Notes: generated by a model not told the origin, from the sequence alone. A stretch of 64,000 nt of DNA from Aphrophora alni (GCA_963513935.1 OY740772.1:107667797-107731796); one strand, 5' to 3'; counted from the first letter of the stretch, positions 46,176-58,703 are shown. Made by a program: numbers and translations.

Positions 46176-46200
46176 TCTCCTGTTAAAAGTAACATAAATT

Positions 46201-46584
46201 ATGTGATCAGTAATATTGATGCGTATCTGTCTCCAGTCATTGTCTAATGGGATTTGTCGTAAGTAAAATACCTTCCTTGGTGACGGCGCCTCTTTGTGTA
46301 AGATATATGGATTTTGTGTTCTTTATACAAGATAGAAGATATATTTAGTTTTTTGGCATACTTGAACTGACGACTTTGGTAACCCAGTAGCGGATTAACT
46401 TTTCTAAGTGAATTACAAACACTCCATCTACGGTAATGAACGAGTTATAATAACCAATAACAGCTACAATAATTAAACAATAACTGTTATTAATTTTAGT
46501 TTAGTTAATGTAGCTCGTGCTACTGAAACGTGATTGAATAAATAAACATACTACAGTATTTGTGAAAATCTGTGTGAAATGAAA
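46201..46584. other. Unassigned sequence
   Basis: No feature supported. Confidence 0.4.
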
Positions 46585-46862
46585 ACTAGTTAATGGGCAC
46601 CATTTACCCAACTTCACCGTACAATTTACGTCCTCAAAATGTAATACTTGAAAGTTGGTTTCTTGAGTCATGTAGGAAATGTTAAATTATATTGGTAGGT
46701 AAAGTATCTTGTCTGGTAGGATGCGTTTGTAAAAACAGTTGTTAAAAAGCTTTTCTGGACCTTGTAATTGTGTATATCACTTCTTCACCTCAACTAGGCC
46801 TTAGGGAGTCTCGTAGATGTCTCGCCCCTGTCTGATCTCGTAACTTTACGATTATCAAATTT
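46585..46862 (+). repeat. Family 1 dispersed repeat, 5' part (copy 10)
   Basis: 'caccatttacccaactt', 'tgaaagttggtttcttgagt', 'aggaaatgttaaattatatt', 'ggaccttgtaattgtgtata' and 'tctgatctcgtaac'. The 3' two thirds are missing. Confidence 0.8.
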
Positions 46863-47307
46863 AAGAATAATTGAAATAAAACTGTTCAAATGTCCACTAC
46901 ATCAGACAAATTGATTGTATAAACAAATTTATCACTTTCGAAACAAATTTACTCAACCGTTAATACTAATTGGTAACAACCGAAATTCGTACTTCTGGGG
47001 GTCGAATGTCAAACGTGAAATATAGCCTGTAACGGAAGTATAATAAGACGAAAACAACAACTTTCCGTTTCTATGTTTATGCTTTTGTTTAATAATGCAT
47101 ACCTTAACTAATTTAATAAAACCCGTATCCTCCTAATGGTTCCTGGGTTTATTTCAGTATTGCAATCTTTAGAATGGTAATTTGTTATCTTTTCAGAAAT
47201 TAAATTGTATAAAAATCGTTTCGCTGTTTTTCATAAATTCGCTTCACTTTGAAGGTCGTATAATTTTGCTATTATTTATTTCATTATTAGTCTTTGTTAA
47301 CAAGTCG
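46863..47307. other. Unassigned AT-rich sequence
   Basis: No feature supported. Confidence 0.4.
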
Positions 47308-47905
47308 ATGGGAGCTATCATGTTATTTACCCAGGCAAGTAACGATCCTCTAAATATAACGTCCAACAGGGCCTTGTACGAAATGTTAAATTGTATTGAT
47401 AGATCAAGGGAACTAAGCAGGCCCTAAACGGACCTCATATATTAAAACGTCTCCATTCGCTACGCTCGTGTCAGCGTCTCGGATATCGTAACAAAACAAA
47501 CATCACAATTGCTTCACTATTTGTCTTTGCAAAGGTGTGATAGTTCGTACTATAGAATTGAAATATCCCAATTTTTATCTAATTTAGTGTGTTACAAGTT
47601 GGTAACACGCGAGGTAGGAACAAAAAACGGTTTAAAATCACCGACATTTTGACGTTTCGTTCTATTTTTCTTTAAGAGAGTAGTGTAGTCCCCTATACAA
47701 CTTTTCATATTCCAATATTGTTTTTGGAGGAAGTTATCGGTGCTTACGTACAAACGACAACGACGACGGACGGATGGCATTTCGAAAGTAACTTTTTCGG
47801 TTTCCTGAAGCCATGAAATGTGAAAATTATTCAAAAAACGGAGGTTATAATTTTTCCGACTTTCAAACTTAACCCGTAGGTACTGGGTTAGTGAAACGTT
47901 GCAAA
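47308..47905 (+). repeat. Family 1 dispersed repeat (copy 11)
   Basis: Full order from 'gggagctatcatgttattta' through CATTCGCTACGCTCGTG and 'ttgtgtgttac'-type text to 'cgacaacgacgacggacgga' and the terminal hairpin AACCCGTAGGTACTGGGTT. This hairpin pairs AACCC/GGGTT where other copies have TACCC/GGGTA, a compensatory change. A 122-codon minus frame across it is not shared by other copies. Confidence 0.85.
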
Positions 47906-47952
47906 TTTGTGTTTCTCTTTCAAAATTAGAACTTAATGAATTTAAAAGTTTA

Positions 47953-48183
47953 CAAGACATTACATCTATTTAATTTGTTTCTTATAATAGAATAAAACAC
48001 TAATAGTACGTTTATTAATTCAAACTCGTTTCAAAAACTAAGTTGCCATCTTCAGTGATCCACGAGCTACAATAACTGTCGCTGAAGATGGTGGCTTTCT
48101 CGATAAACGTACTTTTTGTGAGCATTTGTGTTCAAGTTTTATTCTATTGTAAGAAACATATTAAACAGATGTAATGTCTTGTG
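47953..48183. mobile_element. 231-bp foldback (MITE-like) element
   Basis: The left arm begins CAAGACATTACATCTATTTA, followed by 'ttgtttcttataatagaata'; the right arm is the reverse complement with mismatches. The core holds 'gccatcttcagtgatccacg' opposite 'cgctgaagatggtggc', the same design as at 32,434-32,647. Confidence 0.8.
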
Positions 48184-50790
48184 AACTTGTATACCATCTC
48201 ACAAGTCGAGCTCAATATCTATTTATAATATTCTTGTGAGAATAGAATTATTTCATTTTTAAATGCCATTCATACTTTTTAAACTATTTTAAAAATCTGT
48301 AATATTTCATCTCATTGGTCGAAGAACATATGACGCAAATCGCGGACTATTTATCGCGCGGCGTATTTAAGTTAAGAAATAATATAATTAGTTTAAGTTT
48401 TAAAGGAAATATTTTTCAAACCAATTAGTAAAAGATTCTAAATTTATTCTAAATTAATTATAATATTTATATATAATAAATCAAAATTTCTCACTCATCA
48501 CGAAAGTAACTACAAAGGTTAATCTGCAACTATTATTGTGAAAACCAATAGAAGATCGACTTTCACTAACATAGAGATCCTACAAACAAATAGACGAAGC
48601 TGGATTAAATAGAAATTTGAGATTGACACTTTTAACAAAGGACTAGGCCTGGACAAGATTTAACCAATTTTGAAGAAAGGAATCAGTTTGATTTTTTTTA
48701 TATAAGTTAAATAATAAATAGTAAAGACATCTAAAGTCGTGAAGTTTATTAATTAAATAAGAAAAATAAAAATAAACTATATAATTCAGAGACACAAAAC
48801 TTGGGTGAGGTTAAACCATTAACATAGTTTACATTTTTTTTTCTTTTTCCAAAATTAATTAAATTTTATTTACTTTTATGAATATTAACTTTCAAAATTT
48901 AAAAAACCAAATTTATTAAATTATCTTATATTTTTAAGCAGTTATAAAAATAGTACTAGCCTAAAGGTGAGAGGGGTCTAATCAGCACGAGTGTCCCTAG
49001 CCCGAGATTAAGATTATTTGTAGACCGAAACAAAAGACAATACTTACATATTGATAATGGTCTGAATAAACATTAAGGATCTCGTGAAATATATAAACTA
49101 TTTAACCTAATTTATAATATAAGAACCCAAAAATATATATGAACGATAAATTGAAACCAATAGGCTATTTGGATATGCCAAAGACTTTAAATAGATGATT
49201 GTAGGGAACATTATATATTGTAATAAATTATTCCAATTGATAAAAAGGTTTGGAATCATGAACATTCTAAAATATTAATTAAGTAAAATGAACAATTAAA
49301 TAATTTGCAAATACTATTATATATTGAATTTCTGAAAATAAAGTTTGTTAAATGTTTTATTAATTCTAAAGAAAGAATACTTATTGATAGTACTTTTAAT
49401 TTAATTAAATACTTATAATTAATAATATAGCCTTACTATATTGGTTATCAAGTGAGTTTAATAAAAATAAAAATAAAATAAATAAACAAATATATTACAA
49501 TTTAGCACTCCAACGTGAGGGCAAAGTTATCGTATCAAATTTACTATATATATTGTTAAGTATATTCACAAATAGCTTAAAAAGAAATATAATTACAGTA
49601 TTGTCAGTAACTTTAATTACTATTCCGCCATACCGTATGAAAGCAGGGTGCCAATAGCAATCAAGAAGTAAAAATTACGAACCACATACTTACTTTTATA
49701 TGGACAACCGATAGTTACTTGAAGTAGTTTCAAGAGTTATACAACTGAAATTAATTTACCTGTCATCAAAATGAATGACCACTTCTGTTAGGCGCAGCTG
49801 GCAAGGAAGGAAGTTCATATTTAGGCCAATGCTTACAAGAGAACTTGTTGGTTTGTATCGGTTATGAATTTTAATATTCAAATATCTAATCTTAGAACCT
49901 GACTATTGAACTGTTTTGTTTTATAAACTGCGAATTAATTAAGTTTTTTTTTTTAAAACAGAGTTAACGATTAGCTTAAAACCCTAAAACTGGTTTATTG
50001 GTTTATTTAACCCCAGTATTTAATCGTTTATTTTTAAATTCACTAAAAATAGTAATGTTATCCAAAACTGAACGTTTTATTAGAGGAAAGCTACATGTAT
50101 GTAACACTTATGTAATGTACACTTATGTAATGAAAAATGTAAAGAATTTTGGAATTAGTATGTCAGGAATCAAAAATAGTGCAGTAACCGAAACTAAAAA
50201 CGCCACGAAAACGGACATAAGAGTGACGATAATTTGGAAAGTATAGAATCAAAAAGAAAAAGAAAAGTACTATAAAAGTGTAAATGTGGTGTTAATAGAC
50301 TATAAATATGTACTTGCAAAAAATAGACAATTTTGGGGTATTTTGTGTACTGCTTCCACAAATGTTAACATGTTATGTGTTGATGGCGAAATACACACAT
50401 TTAGCGATTTATTTACAAATTATTTTATCTTTTTTGCACTTTTGCTTATATAAATATAAATTTTTGGAATATTATCTTTACAATGTTACCTAATTTATTT
50501 CAATAGGACGATTTTTACTGGGCGAAATGTTGAATGTAAAAATGTATGTACATTTCGAGTCACCGAGTTGATTACCATTTTGAAAAAGCTTCATTTCATA
50601 CCACCTGTATCGATTGCCACTATGAGGGTTTTAAAGACTTAAATCCAGTAATATTGCACAAACTTTCTCTCTCAACCATCCTCAAAACAAATAAAAACCA
50701 TTTGTTACCAAAAAATGTCAGTTGGGGAGTTGTGTGTGAAAATTTTTTTTAAATCTTGTACGTCGTTATTGAAAAATATTTAAATAAGGT
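48184..50790. other. 2.6 kb of unassigned AT-rich sequence
   Basis: No shared repeat or motif-bearing frame. Open frames at 49,998-50,246, 50,308-50,493 and 50,546-50,752 have AT-driven composition and no recognised domain or splice context. A small CpG cluster (CGCGCGGCG) lies at about 48,355. Confidence 0.45.
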
Positions 50791-50791
50791 T

Positions 50792-51200
<409 letters not shown>

Positions 51201-51214
51201 TCAAAACCCACCGA

Positions 51215-51625
51215 CTAATCACGAAATCTTTGGATCCAAAAGTCTTGAACTATGAATTTTTTAACATGGTTTGGGGTAGGATTGTAGACGGCTAATAAGA
51301 AAAGGTTTTGAAAATATTCTATTCCAAGGGTGTTTCTTATCTCTAAAGCATATCTCTGGATCCAAGAAGCCTAGAGCTATGAATTTTTAACATGGTTTAG
51401 GGTAGGTCGCATATATAAATTTGGACGCATATAAGGAAGGGTTTAGAAAATGTTCCTCTCCAAGGGTGTCTTTTACCCCTAAAGCATATTTCTGGATCCA
51501 AGAAGCCTAGAGCTATGAATTGTTTAACATGGTTTGGTGTATGTCTGTAGACGCGTAATAAAAAATGGGTTTGAAAATGTTCTACCTCAAGGATGTTAAC
51601 CCCTAAAACAAGTATCATATCTTTG
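51215..51625 (+). repeat. About 126-136-bp tandem repeat, three copies
   Basis: GGATCCAA anchors at 51,232, 51,358 and 51,494. Units share 'agctatgaatttttaacatg', 'ggtttggggtagg' and 'aagggtgt...taaagcatat'. Confidence 0.85.
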
Positions 51626-52737
51626 TTACTTATGGGTCGATTTTGATTACAATTGGTGTGTTGCTGTATTTGGGCATAATTTATTTCCATAGAACCACCA
51701 TTAGGGTTGTGCTAAACATTTATTTCTTTATTAAAGTATCTCAACTATCCCCAAGTTAAACTGGGGCCTTCAGCACTTGTGTAAATCATAAGGCTGGTAG
51801 AGCCTTTAGCAGAATATTTCGTTTTCTTGAGGTGGTAATACTGAATTATTATTTCTATATTGGAAAACTGTATTGGTCAAACATATTCCTTTCTTATCTT
51901 CATTATATTATCAATGGATCAATAGACATGGTTTTGTTCTCATCGTCAATTTCCATGATATCACGAATATCTTTTGATCTTTAGAGTTTTTAAGGGAATA
52001 AACCTTTTATGAGATAAATCTCGAAACAAACACTACAAAACCTTACAACTGTTGTCTATAAAGTAAGGAACTTGATTAGCTCAGCACCATATAATACAAC
52101 TTCTAAAAGGTGTTTGTATATTTTCCAACAATCTCACGGTACAGTTAACACTTTACACGTTAAACATTTTAAATGACGGATTGTTTTAAGATAAAAACAG
52201 ATCTATTGAATGATATCCTGTTAGAAACAAGGGCATGTTGTCAATAAGCTGAATATTGCTTCACAATTACCTGTTGAAGGTGAGGTCAAAATGACCTCGG
52301 CAAGTGTTATCTATGAGCGAGGCTAACAGGCGAGTCAGACACTTGATTCCAAACGTTACAGATTTCACAATGTCGATACAATTTTTAGTCGACTAATCTA
52401 GATTTATCTATTTATGTGTTATGTAACTGTAAAAGGTGTTTTAATTTATGTTTTAAAAGGGAAAGTGCTAATTTAGAAAATAATTATAGGGCCTATTATA
52501 TATTGTAATCAGAAGGACTTTATTTATTTGTAAAATAAATAACATATTATTAACCGATTCCCTACCTGAAACAAGATCTGAATATGCAACAATATAAAGT
52601 ATATAAAACTAAACAATTATACAAATAAATCATTGTTTAAAACCAAAAGAATGTTGAACTCTCCGGAAAGTTGTTGGAGTAAATCAAACACGTTAACTAC
52701 ACATTGATCAAACGGTAAATCTTTTCATTTTTTCTTG
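51626..52737. other. Unassigned AT-rich sequence with a receptor-site-like palindrome
   Basis: No gene supported. The only notable short element is the palindrome at 52,282-52,298. Confidence 0.4.
52282..52298. promoter_or_regulatory. AGGTCA inverted repeat with 3-nt spacer
   Basis: GAGGTCAAAATGACCTC is a perfect palindrome containing AGGTCA-nnn-TGACCT, the layout of an IR3 nuclear-receptor site. No neighbouring promoter is visible, so function is unproven. Confidence 0.25.
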
Positions 52738-52925
52738 TTGTTTAAAGACAAAAAACTTCTTGTTCATATTCGCCTAATAAAAAAAAGGAAGGAAAGAACA
52801 TAAAATGAAAACTCCTAGCCGTAGAATAAGTTAATAGCGCAAGAGTAGCAAGAGAAAAGAGTTGGTTAAGAGAACTGATAGGAAAGATAAAAGTGAATGG
52901 TCCTGCTAGGATCACTTGGGTTTGT
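52738..52925 (+). repeat. Family 2 dispersed repeat
   Basis: 'gaaggaaagaacataaaatg', 'aactcctagccgtagaataa', 'agagttggttaagagaactg', 'ataggaaagataaaagtgaa', then 'gctaggatcacttgggtttg'. Confidence 0.8.
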
Positions 52926-53196
52926 TTTAATTCATTTTAGTTATCATGAATTTAAAATTTTACGTTTGATAATTAAATATTTGTGTTTTATTAAAGGATT
53001 TGAAGTAATGCAATACAATTTATAATATTATGAAACATTTCCAGCTTAATCCAATTTTTATGGAAAAGTAGTGAATTAGAATAAAATGTCTACTTAAAAA
53101 TGCTTAATGGAAGTATTTCATTTTAAGGATCTTACAATTTGAAATTCCGTAAAAGAATAAAATTCAGGAAGTTTGTTATTTAGTTCTTTACTAGAA

Positions 53197-53351
53197 ATGT
53201 CCCTCAGGGACTCATCAATGGTGAGTACGGGGGTGGACCTCAGCTAGAGTTATACCTTTTTTCATGCAGCTTCGGGTTATATCTGCTTCTTCGTTCCTGT
53301 GAGGAGGTCCCCCTCGACTATTCTAGAACTTTATTTTATGTTATTTTCTTC

Positions 53352-53399
<48 letters not shown>

Positions 53400-53440
53400 C
53401 GATGACGACCGAGAGGTTTCCACCTTTAAACAACATGAAA
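53197..53440 (-). repeat. Family 2 dispersed repeat carrying an (AT)n tract
   Basis: Reverse copy: 'ttattttcttcg', then an (AT)n expansion at 53,355-53,396 at the place where other copies have a short A/T run, then 'aaggcgatgacgaccgagag'. It is inverted relative to the copy 270 bp to the left. Confidence 0.8.
53355..53396. repeat. (TA)n microsatellite
   Basis: About 21 units, expanded within a family 2 copy. Confidence 0.95.
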
Positions 53441-53784
53441 AACACGATTTTAATATAAACTAAATACTTTATATGATCTGAAGATGGACTCACGAAGCCC
53501 GAAAATGCAGTAATCTGTAAATCAACGGAAGGATTAGTTGACGTACCGATAAGGTAATTCATTTATTTATTCATGAAAAACACCTAATATATGTAAGAGA
53601 TTGATGAAATATCCCATAAGCAAAGACATCACAGAAGATTCCAGTAACGTTTTCCGAAAATGCGATGTTTTTTTTTAACAAATTATATTTTTATTTATCA
53701 ATACTTTATTAATAAATCAATTTAAATTCGTTCTAAGACTTTCTGTGAAAGGGATTATCGTAATCAGCTTTAAGTGATGGGAAC

Positions 53785-54160
53785 TAAAATGGTGCTTAAC
53801 CAGCTCATCATTTTATTTAATACAAGCAGATCCTCTAAATGTAATATGAAAAGTTGTTTTCTTGTAATTTGTAACTTGTAAGAAATGTTAAATTGGATTG
53901 GTTGTTAGGACAAGATTTCTGAGCTTCATATTTGTGCGGGTATACCTAACGTGCCTTGTGTATTCATTCGCTTCGTTCGTGATAGTGCTTGCCCCTGCTG
54001 ACCTTGTGAAAAAGCTTTCACTCGCTACGCTCCTGCCGGATCTCGTACCTCTACAAAAAAATTATTGAAATGCCACCATTTTCAATTTGAATTGTCTTCA
54101 TTTCGAAAGGATTCAACATGAACACATTATGGTCCACTCTACACCAATTTGTAGGTTCTT
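53785..54160 (+). repeat. Family 1 dispersed repeat (copy 12)
   Basis: 'taatacaagcagatcctcta', 'aatgttaaattggattgg', TTCGCTTCGTTCGTGATAG, CACTCGCTACGCTCCTGCCG, 'aaatgccaccattttcaatt'. It has several internal deletions. Confidence 0.8.
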
Positions 54161-54325
54161 ATAAATAAATTTGAAAATATATTTATTTGACCCTCTTTTA
54201 TACATAATTTTAACAGGAAAAATTTGACAATCTTATATGCTTAATAATAAAATAGACAACTGTTCACATTATAAAATGTAATACATATAAAATAAAATTC
54301 ATAATAACATAATAAACAATAATAT

Positions 54326-54356
<31 letters not shown>

Positions 54357-54998
54357 AAATATTTCCTGCTGTATTACAAGAAAATAGCAAAGGGTCACTT
54401 CATCCCGAGGTTAAAACCTGTTTGGGATGAAATACTCTATACATTTCTAACAATATAGCTCGATGGGAGAGAAACAATGTGACCGACCAGTCTAACCCAC
54501 ATATTATACACACACAAATTACATTTAGAAAACTAGGATTTGGCTTTTATAACAAACCATTTCAAATCAACATAAAACACTAAAAAAATAGAAATACAAT
54601 AATAAAACTATACACATACATACACATACATATACATAATTCACACACACACTTCTACCATTCATATTACCGGTGAAGAAGAGAGCTTTCAAGAATAAAA
54701 TACAGTTACTTACTACCAGTTTATTCTCCCTCACTGGTTACTGATAAAAAACATATAGACCTGCTCCTGTTCTAATAAATATTGTTTCACGAATCTACAA
54801 AACTCGATTTTATTTGTACACGTTTTAATTTTTAAAGGCATCAGATTAAAAAAATTTGGAGCAAGATGTAAGTAAAATTTTTTTTTAATTGTTAAATTTG
54901 GTTTTGGAAAAACTACGTTTAAGTCATTTAGTAAAGTCCTCCCTCCACCCCCTGTTGTATAATTCCCTCCGCTTCTATTGTAGAATAATCTTAACACT
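54161..54998. other. Unassigned AT-rich sequence
   Basis: Contains an (ATA)n-type trinucleotide tract at about 54,311-54,350. No gene supported. Confidence 0.45.
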
Positions 54999-55001
54999 TT
55001 A

Positions 55002-55021
55002 AATATATATATATATATATA
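55002..55021. repeat. Short (AT)n
   Basis: About ten units, adjacent to a family 1 fragment. Confidence 0.9.
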
Positions 55022-55200
55022 AATTTCTAACCGGTAAAATTTTGAAATTATGGTTACGTATAGACGACAATGACAATGGAGGGGCGACATTTCGAAAATA
55101 ACTTACGTTTTCTGAGGCAAAGTTTGATTAAAAAAAGAACTCGAAACTTTTGACAATTAGCAAAGTTCCCATATACTTCGTATACTGGGTAAATATATGT
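55022..55200 (+). repeat. Family 1 3'-end fragment (copy 13)
   Basis: 'gttacgtatagacgacaatg', 'cgacatttcgaaaataactt', 'gacaattagcaaagttccca' and 'atactgggtaaatat'. The 5' break coincides with a simple repeat. Confidence 0.85.
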
Positions 55201-55883
55201 TCTAAGTATGCAGAAAGTAGAGTAGTTTTAATTTTAAGCTTTGTAACAACTAACGCTTGGTTAGTTAGCATAACAAGTAGTATAACATCCGTAAATTAAA
55301 TGACAAGTTCAAACAATGCTAAAGTATATAACCTTCTTTTCTTGAATCATTCCTTAACAGTACAAGACTTATTAGTCTACATATAAATAATAGTCTTTTG
55401 ATCTCACAATTTGTTTTCTACCCGATACATAATATTATTGTTTTTGGATTGCACAACCTTTACTGTGTAACGCAGTAAAAGTTGCAAAAGTTAGGCGGTT
55501 CCACAGTTACTAGATATGCTTCAGCAGCCGGTTTAATGTTCTACAGGTTGTTGTAGTGTTTAATAGACGAATAATACTTACTCCAGAGATAACATTATGC
55601 ATAGGTCCCCGTATAGGTCATTGTTATACAACCGTTTCATATAACGGTATATTTATCGTTTATGTGCAGTAGAAAAAGTAAGTAACAAGAAAGGTGATGT
55701 TATTAAAAGCAAAAGTCTACTTACAATACAAGGCAAGCTTTATAAATTAAAAGTAAACTTGTTTTACGCAACAAGAGGCTAAATTGTCTGGAATCCCAAA
55801 AATACTAACTATGTAGCCATAGTTTATTCTGTATTTTAAGTAAATGGATTATCTGTTTAATTTGATATTTACCATCATTTGAG
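55201..55883. other. Unassigned AT-rich sequence
   Basis: A stem, TTTACTG/CAGTAAA, lies at about 55,460-55,482. Nothing else is supported. Confidence 0.4.
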
Positions 55884-55925
55884 TATATAAAAAGCAACAC
55901 ACAACGTTTCAAGAGTATACAGTAA
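55884..55925 (+). promoter_or_regulatory. Candidate core promoter (TATA plus initiator-like site)
   Basis: TATATAAAAAGC at 55,884 is followed 33-36 bp downstream by TACAGTAAC, an initiator-like sequence, then a possible 5' leader. The only downstream ATG frame (MDLALDSNNALS) stops at 56,038, where a family 1 copy starts. It could be an orphan promoter cut off by the repeat. Weak evidence: sequence context only. Confidence 0.3.
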
Positions 55926-56024
55926 CTTCCGTTGTCAAGTGATAAACTCAACGTAAAAGTGAAAAACATTCCAAAATTTAACTAGATTATTTTCTTATGT
56001 TATGGATTTAGCTTTAGATTCTAA

Positions 56025-56425
56025 CAATGCACTAAGCTAAGATGGTGTTTTTCAGTTGAGCATATTTTCTTGGGGGGAGTTCTAACTTACATTTTTTAAT
56101 AAATAACTTTGCGATCTGTGTCATATGAGATGGTACACCATGCAGAAACAAAATCTGCAATTTTTTATATAATTTATTGTGTTGCATATCATACGAGATA
56201 TGAACAAATAACTGTATAAAATGGTTGTCACTGTATACGAGCATACAAGTCACCTATAGTAGCCACTGTCGTAAAGACTTCAACGACGACGAACGGACGG
56301 TAAATCGAAAATTACTTTATCAGTTTCCTTAAGTCAAACGTGAAGCTCAGTCAAAAAGAGGTTGAAATTATTGACGAATACCAAACTTACCCTATAGACT
56401 ACTTTGCATACTGGGGGGCAAGCAA
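56025..56425 (+). repeat. Family 1 dispersed repeat, 3' part (copy 14)
   Basis: 'ggtacaccatgcagaa', 'catacgagatatgaacaaat', 'aacgacgacgaacggacgg', 'gtcaaaaagaggttgaaatt' and 'caaacttaccctatag...tactggg'. Confidence 0.85.
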
Positions 56426-57620
56426 ACCAATAGAATGTAGCTGGAAGACTAGAAATTTGTTGCTACAAATTAAATTTAGCCCTTGTTTTTTTGTCCTTAA
56501 GTGCTTTGCTTTTGTTAAGACTATAATCAATCTTTCTTCACTACGAGTCAAAAGAGTTGAAAATGAGGGGTAAATCAAAACTAATAATAGATCTACTCAA
56601 ATACAGTAAAGTATATTTAAATTCTACTCAGTCATCATAAAGTAAAACATTGTATTCAGACACATTTCTGATGGGATAAGCTCTCGAAATCGACACAAAG
56701 GTATGGTTAGGTTAGGTTAGGTTATCACACAATGCTTATTGGTAGACATATTTGTCTGTTTTTGCAAACAAAACAATATCCGTTATTAAAACAAAATTTC
56801 ACCCAAGAAGTATTTTGGAAAATGAGTGGTTTTTAAATTTTCTTAATTTTAACTTTGGTGTTAAAGTGGTAAAAGTTATGCTTACAATGTTGTAAAATAA
56901 CAAACTATTACTGTATCTGTAATTTATTAATTAAAATGAATTCTTTGTGACTACACTATGTCCACGTTCGTCAATCTGTTCAAATAAAACTTCTACTTGT
57001 TAAATTACTTTAGGTACTATGTATTATCTGAATTTATATACCAACACTGTATTGTTTTAGCTTCAGCAAACCTTTATAGCAATTTTAAACATTTAAAAAT
57101 TTTTGAATTTTTTGTATATCTTAGTTTAGATTTGACCACGTAAATATTTTTGTTCACTTAGCTTCACCAAAATTCAAATATTATATTATTATTCTCCAAA
57201 AAAAAACTTAATTTAAGCCCTCCCCCCTTCCCGGAAGTACAAATAATCCATTTGAACGCATTATAGTACAAATAAAATCAGGAACTAAAAAATGTTGTTA
57301 TTACAAATCTTAAAATGAAGTAATTATTATAATACAAGAATAACTAAACCTGCACTTTATAATATAAATTATCTGAACTTACAAATGTATTAAATACATC
57401 AAAGTTTCTAAATACACGCTCATATTTCCATACATAACCAGTTTTATCGTTGTACATGCTTGCAAAAGTCTCTAATATTCACAATCACAATACAAATCAA
57501 ATTAAAGTCTTCTAAAAAGAAAAACAGCAATTTCAACTTTAATATCAACTATTAGGTCAGGTAATCATTGATAGTTAACAAATCTATAGTTAATACAATC
57601 CAACAAGAAGACAAACTTAC
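56426..57620. other. Unassigned AT-rich sequence
   Basis: Holds four GGTTA units at 56,705-56,724. The right end would be intron sequence if the donor at 57,620 is used. Confidence 0.4.
56705..56724 (+). repeat. Four tandem GGTTA units
   Basis: Matches the arthropod telomeric repeat (TTAGG)n in sequence but is only 20 bp long. It is most likely an interstitial motif, not a telomere. Confidence 0.7.
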
Positions 57621-57990
57621 CTGAGGAATTTACCCTTGAAAACTCCAACGTAAACTATCCTCACTGTTTCTTCCACTCAACATTGAACACAAAGCGTACT
57701 AAATCCTCATTAGGTTAAATAAAACAAATCTTATCAATTGAATATCAAAATTCAACCTGTTTACAATAATTATTAAAACACATCTAATAGACAACTAGTC
57801 TGCTCCAGCGTTAAAGTCTCCGAACACCGCCTACACGGGTACCGAACTGCAACTGCAGACATTGCAGCATCCCCACCACATTTCTCCACTCTCCACAAGT
57901 TCTACTGATCCTTCTCAACACATTGACCCAAATGGAAGAATCCACTTTTCTGTTTACTAACAACTTCTTCGAAGAGGCACAAAGGAAACG
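57621..57990 (-). other. Candidate non-coding first exon and promoter
   Basis: The minus strand shows TTCCTCAG|GTAAGTTTG, a textbook splice donor at 57,620. Upstream sequence (57,621-57,990) is GC-richer than its surroundings, with an initiator-like GGATCAGTAG at about 57,910. The only ATG frame near the donor (MLSGRNSEDSLRWSFQG) stops before it, so the exon would be 5' UTR with a short upstream ORF. The next exon would lie to the left and was not found. Confidence 0.3.
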
Positions 57991-58379
57991 GAACTTGATA
58001 TGGGCATTATAAAAACAATAACCTATTAAATTTATTTCGTGTAGAATATTTAAAAAATATAGAACACGTTTTCAGGGTCAGTGACCTTTAAAATGTATCC
58101 TAAATTATTTTTATTTTATTAAATCATCTTTGCAAAGAACTTATTGCATTAGTCTTTATCCAAACTTATAAACAACATTTTTAATATAAAAAATTGAGAA
58201 AATCTGCATGTTGAAACTAAAATTAAAAGCGAAAACAGTTAAATTACTAAAACTAAATATTTAATTGTAATGTGTTATTATTTTACACTTTGGTAGTCAG
58301 TAAACTTGAATACGTTTCATCGTTTATATATTCACCTGATATATTTGAAAATGGACGACAGAGAAACAAATAAATTAAA

Positions 58380-58639
58380 GTATATTTTTGAATTGATTAT
58401 GACCCTTGCTTATGATTGATGTTTGTCAGTGCTAGGTGAGGGTGAATGAACACTATCTCTGAGGATGAATAGTCATTACCATCTCTGTAACTTAATTTTG
58501 CTTTGTTATAATAATATGTTAATTTCTAAATAACCTTTGTTGTAAAGTAGGCTACTATATAATGTTATGTTTTGACGTTTGTTATACAATAAAATTGTAA
58601 ATTGTCTACAACAAATAAAATATTTGATTGATTGATTGA
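58380..58639 (+). mobile_element. 3' end of a non-LTR retrotransposon-like element
   Basis: Ends AATAAAA (58,614) followed by ATTTGATTGATTGATTGA, a short tandem TTGA tail typical of some LINE/SINE 3' ends. The 5' extent is uncertain and no coding remnant is seen. Confidence 0.4.
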
Positions 58640-58680
58640 ATTTAAGTTCTGTTGATGATAAATTTCAATTGGTTTCATAG

Positions 58681-58703
58681 TTTTTTTTTTTTTTTTTTTT
58701 TTT
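58681..58703. repeat. Poly-T run (23 bp)
   Basis: Homopolymer. It could be the tail of a minus-oriented retroelement, but no body was recognised. Confidence 0.9.

Larger units (their letters stand above)
45007..46200 (-). mobile_element. Decayed Tc1/mariner-type DNA transposon (copy 2) with nested insertion
   Basis: Same layout as 1,001-1,645: terminal ACAGTGTCCCA, a matching 3' region ('attacaatttgttgat', 'aaacttaataaagaaaa'), then transposase remnants on minus. Comparison with copy 1 shows extra DNA at about 45,276-45,850 inside the last codons of the gene. Confidence 0.75.

Noticed and set aside
47592..47960. 122-codon minus-strand frame
   Set aside because: Entirely within a family 1 copy; other copies have stops and shifts at the equivalent positions.
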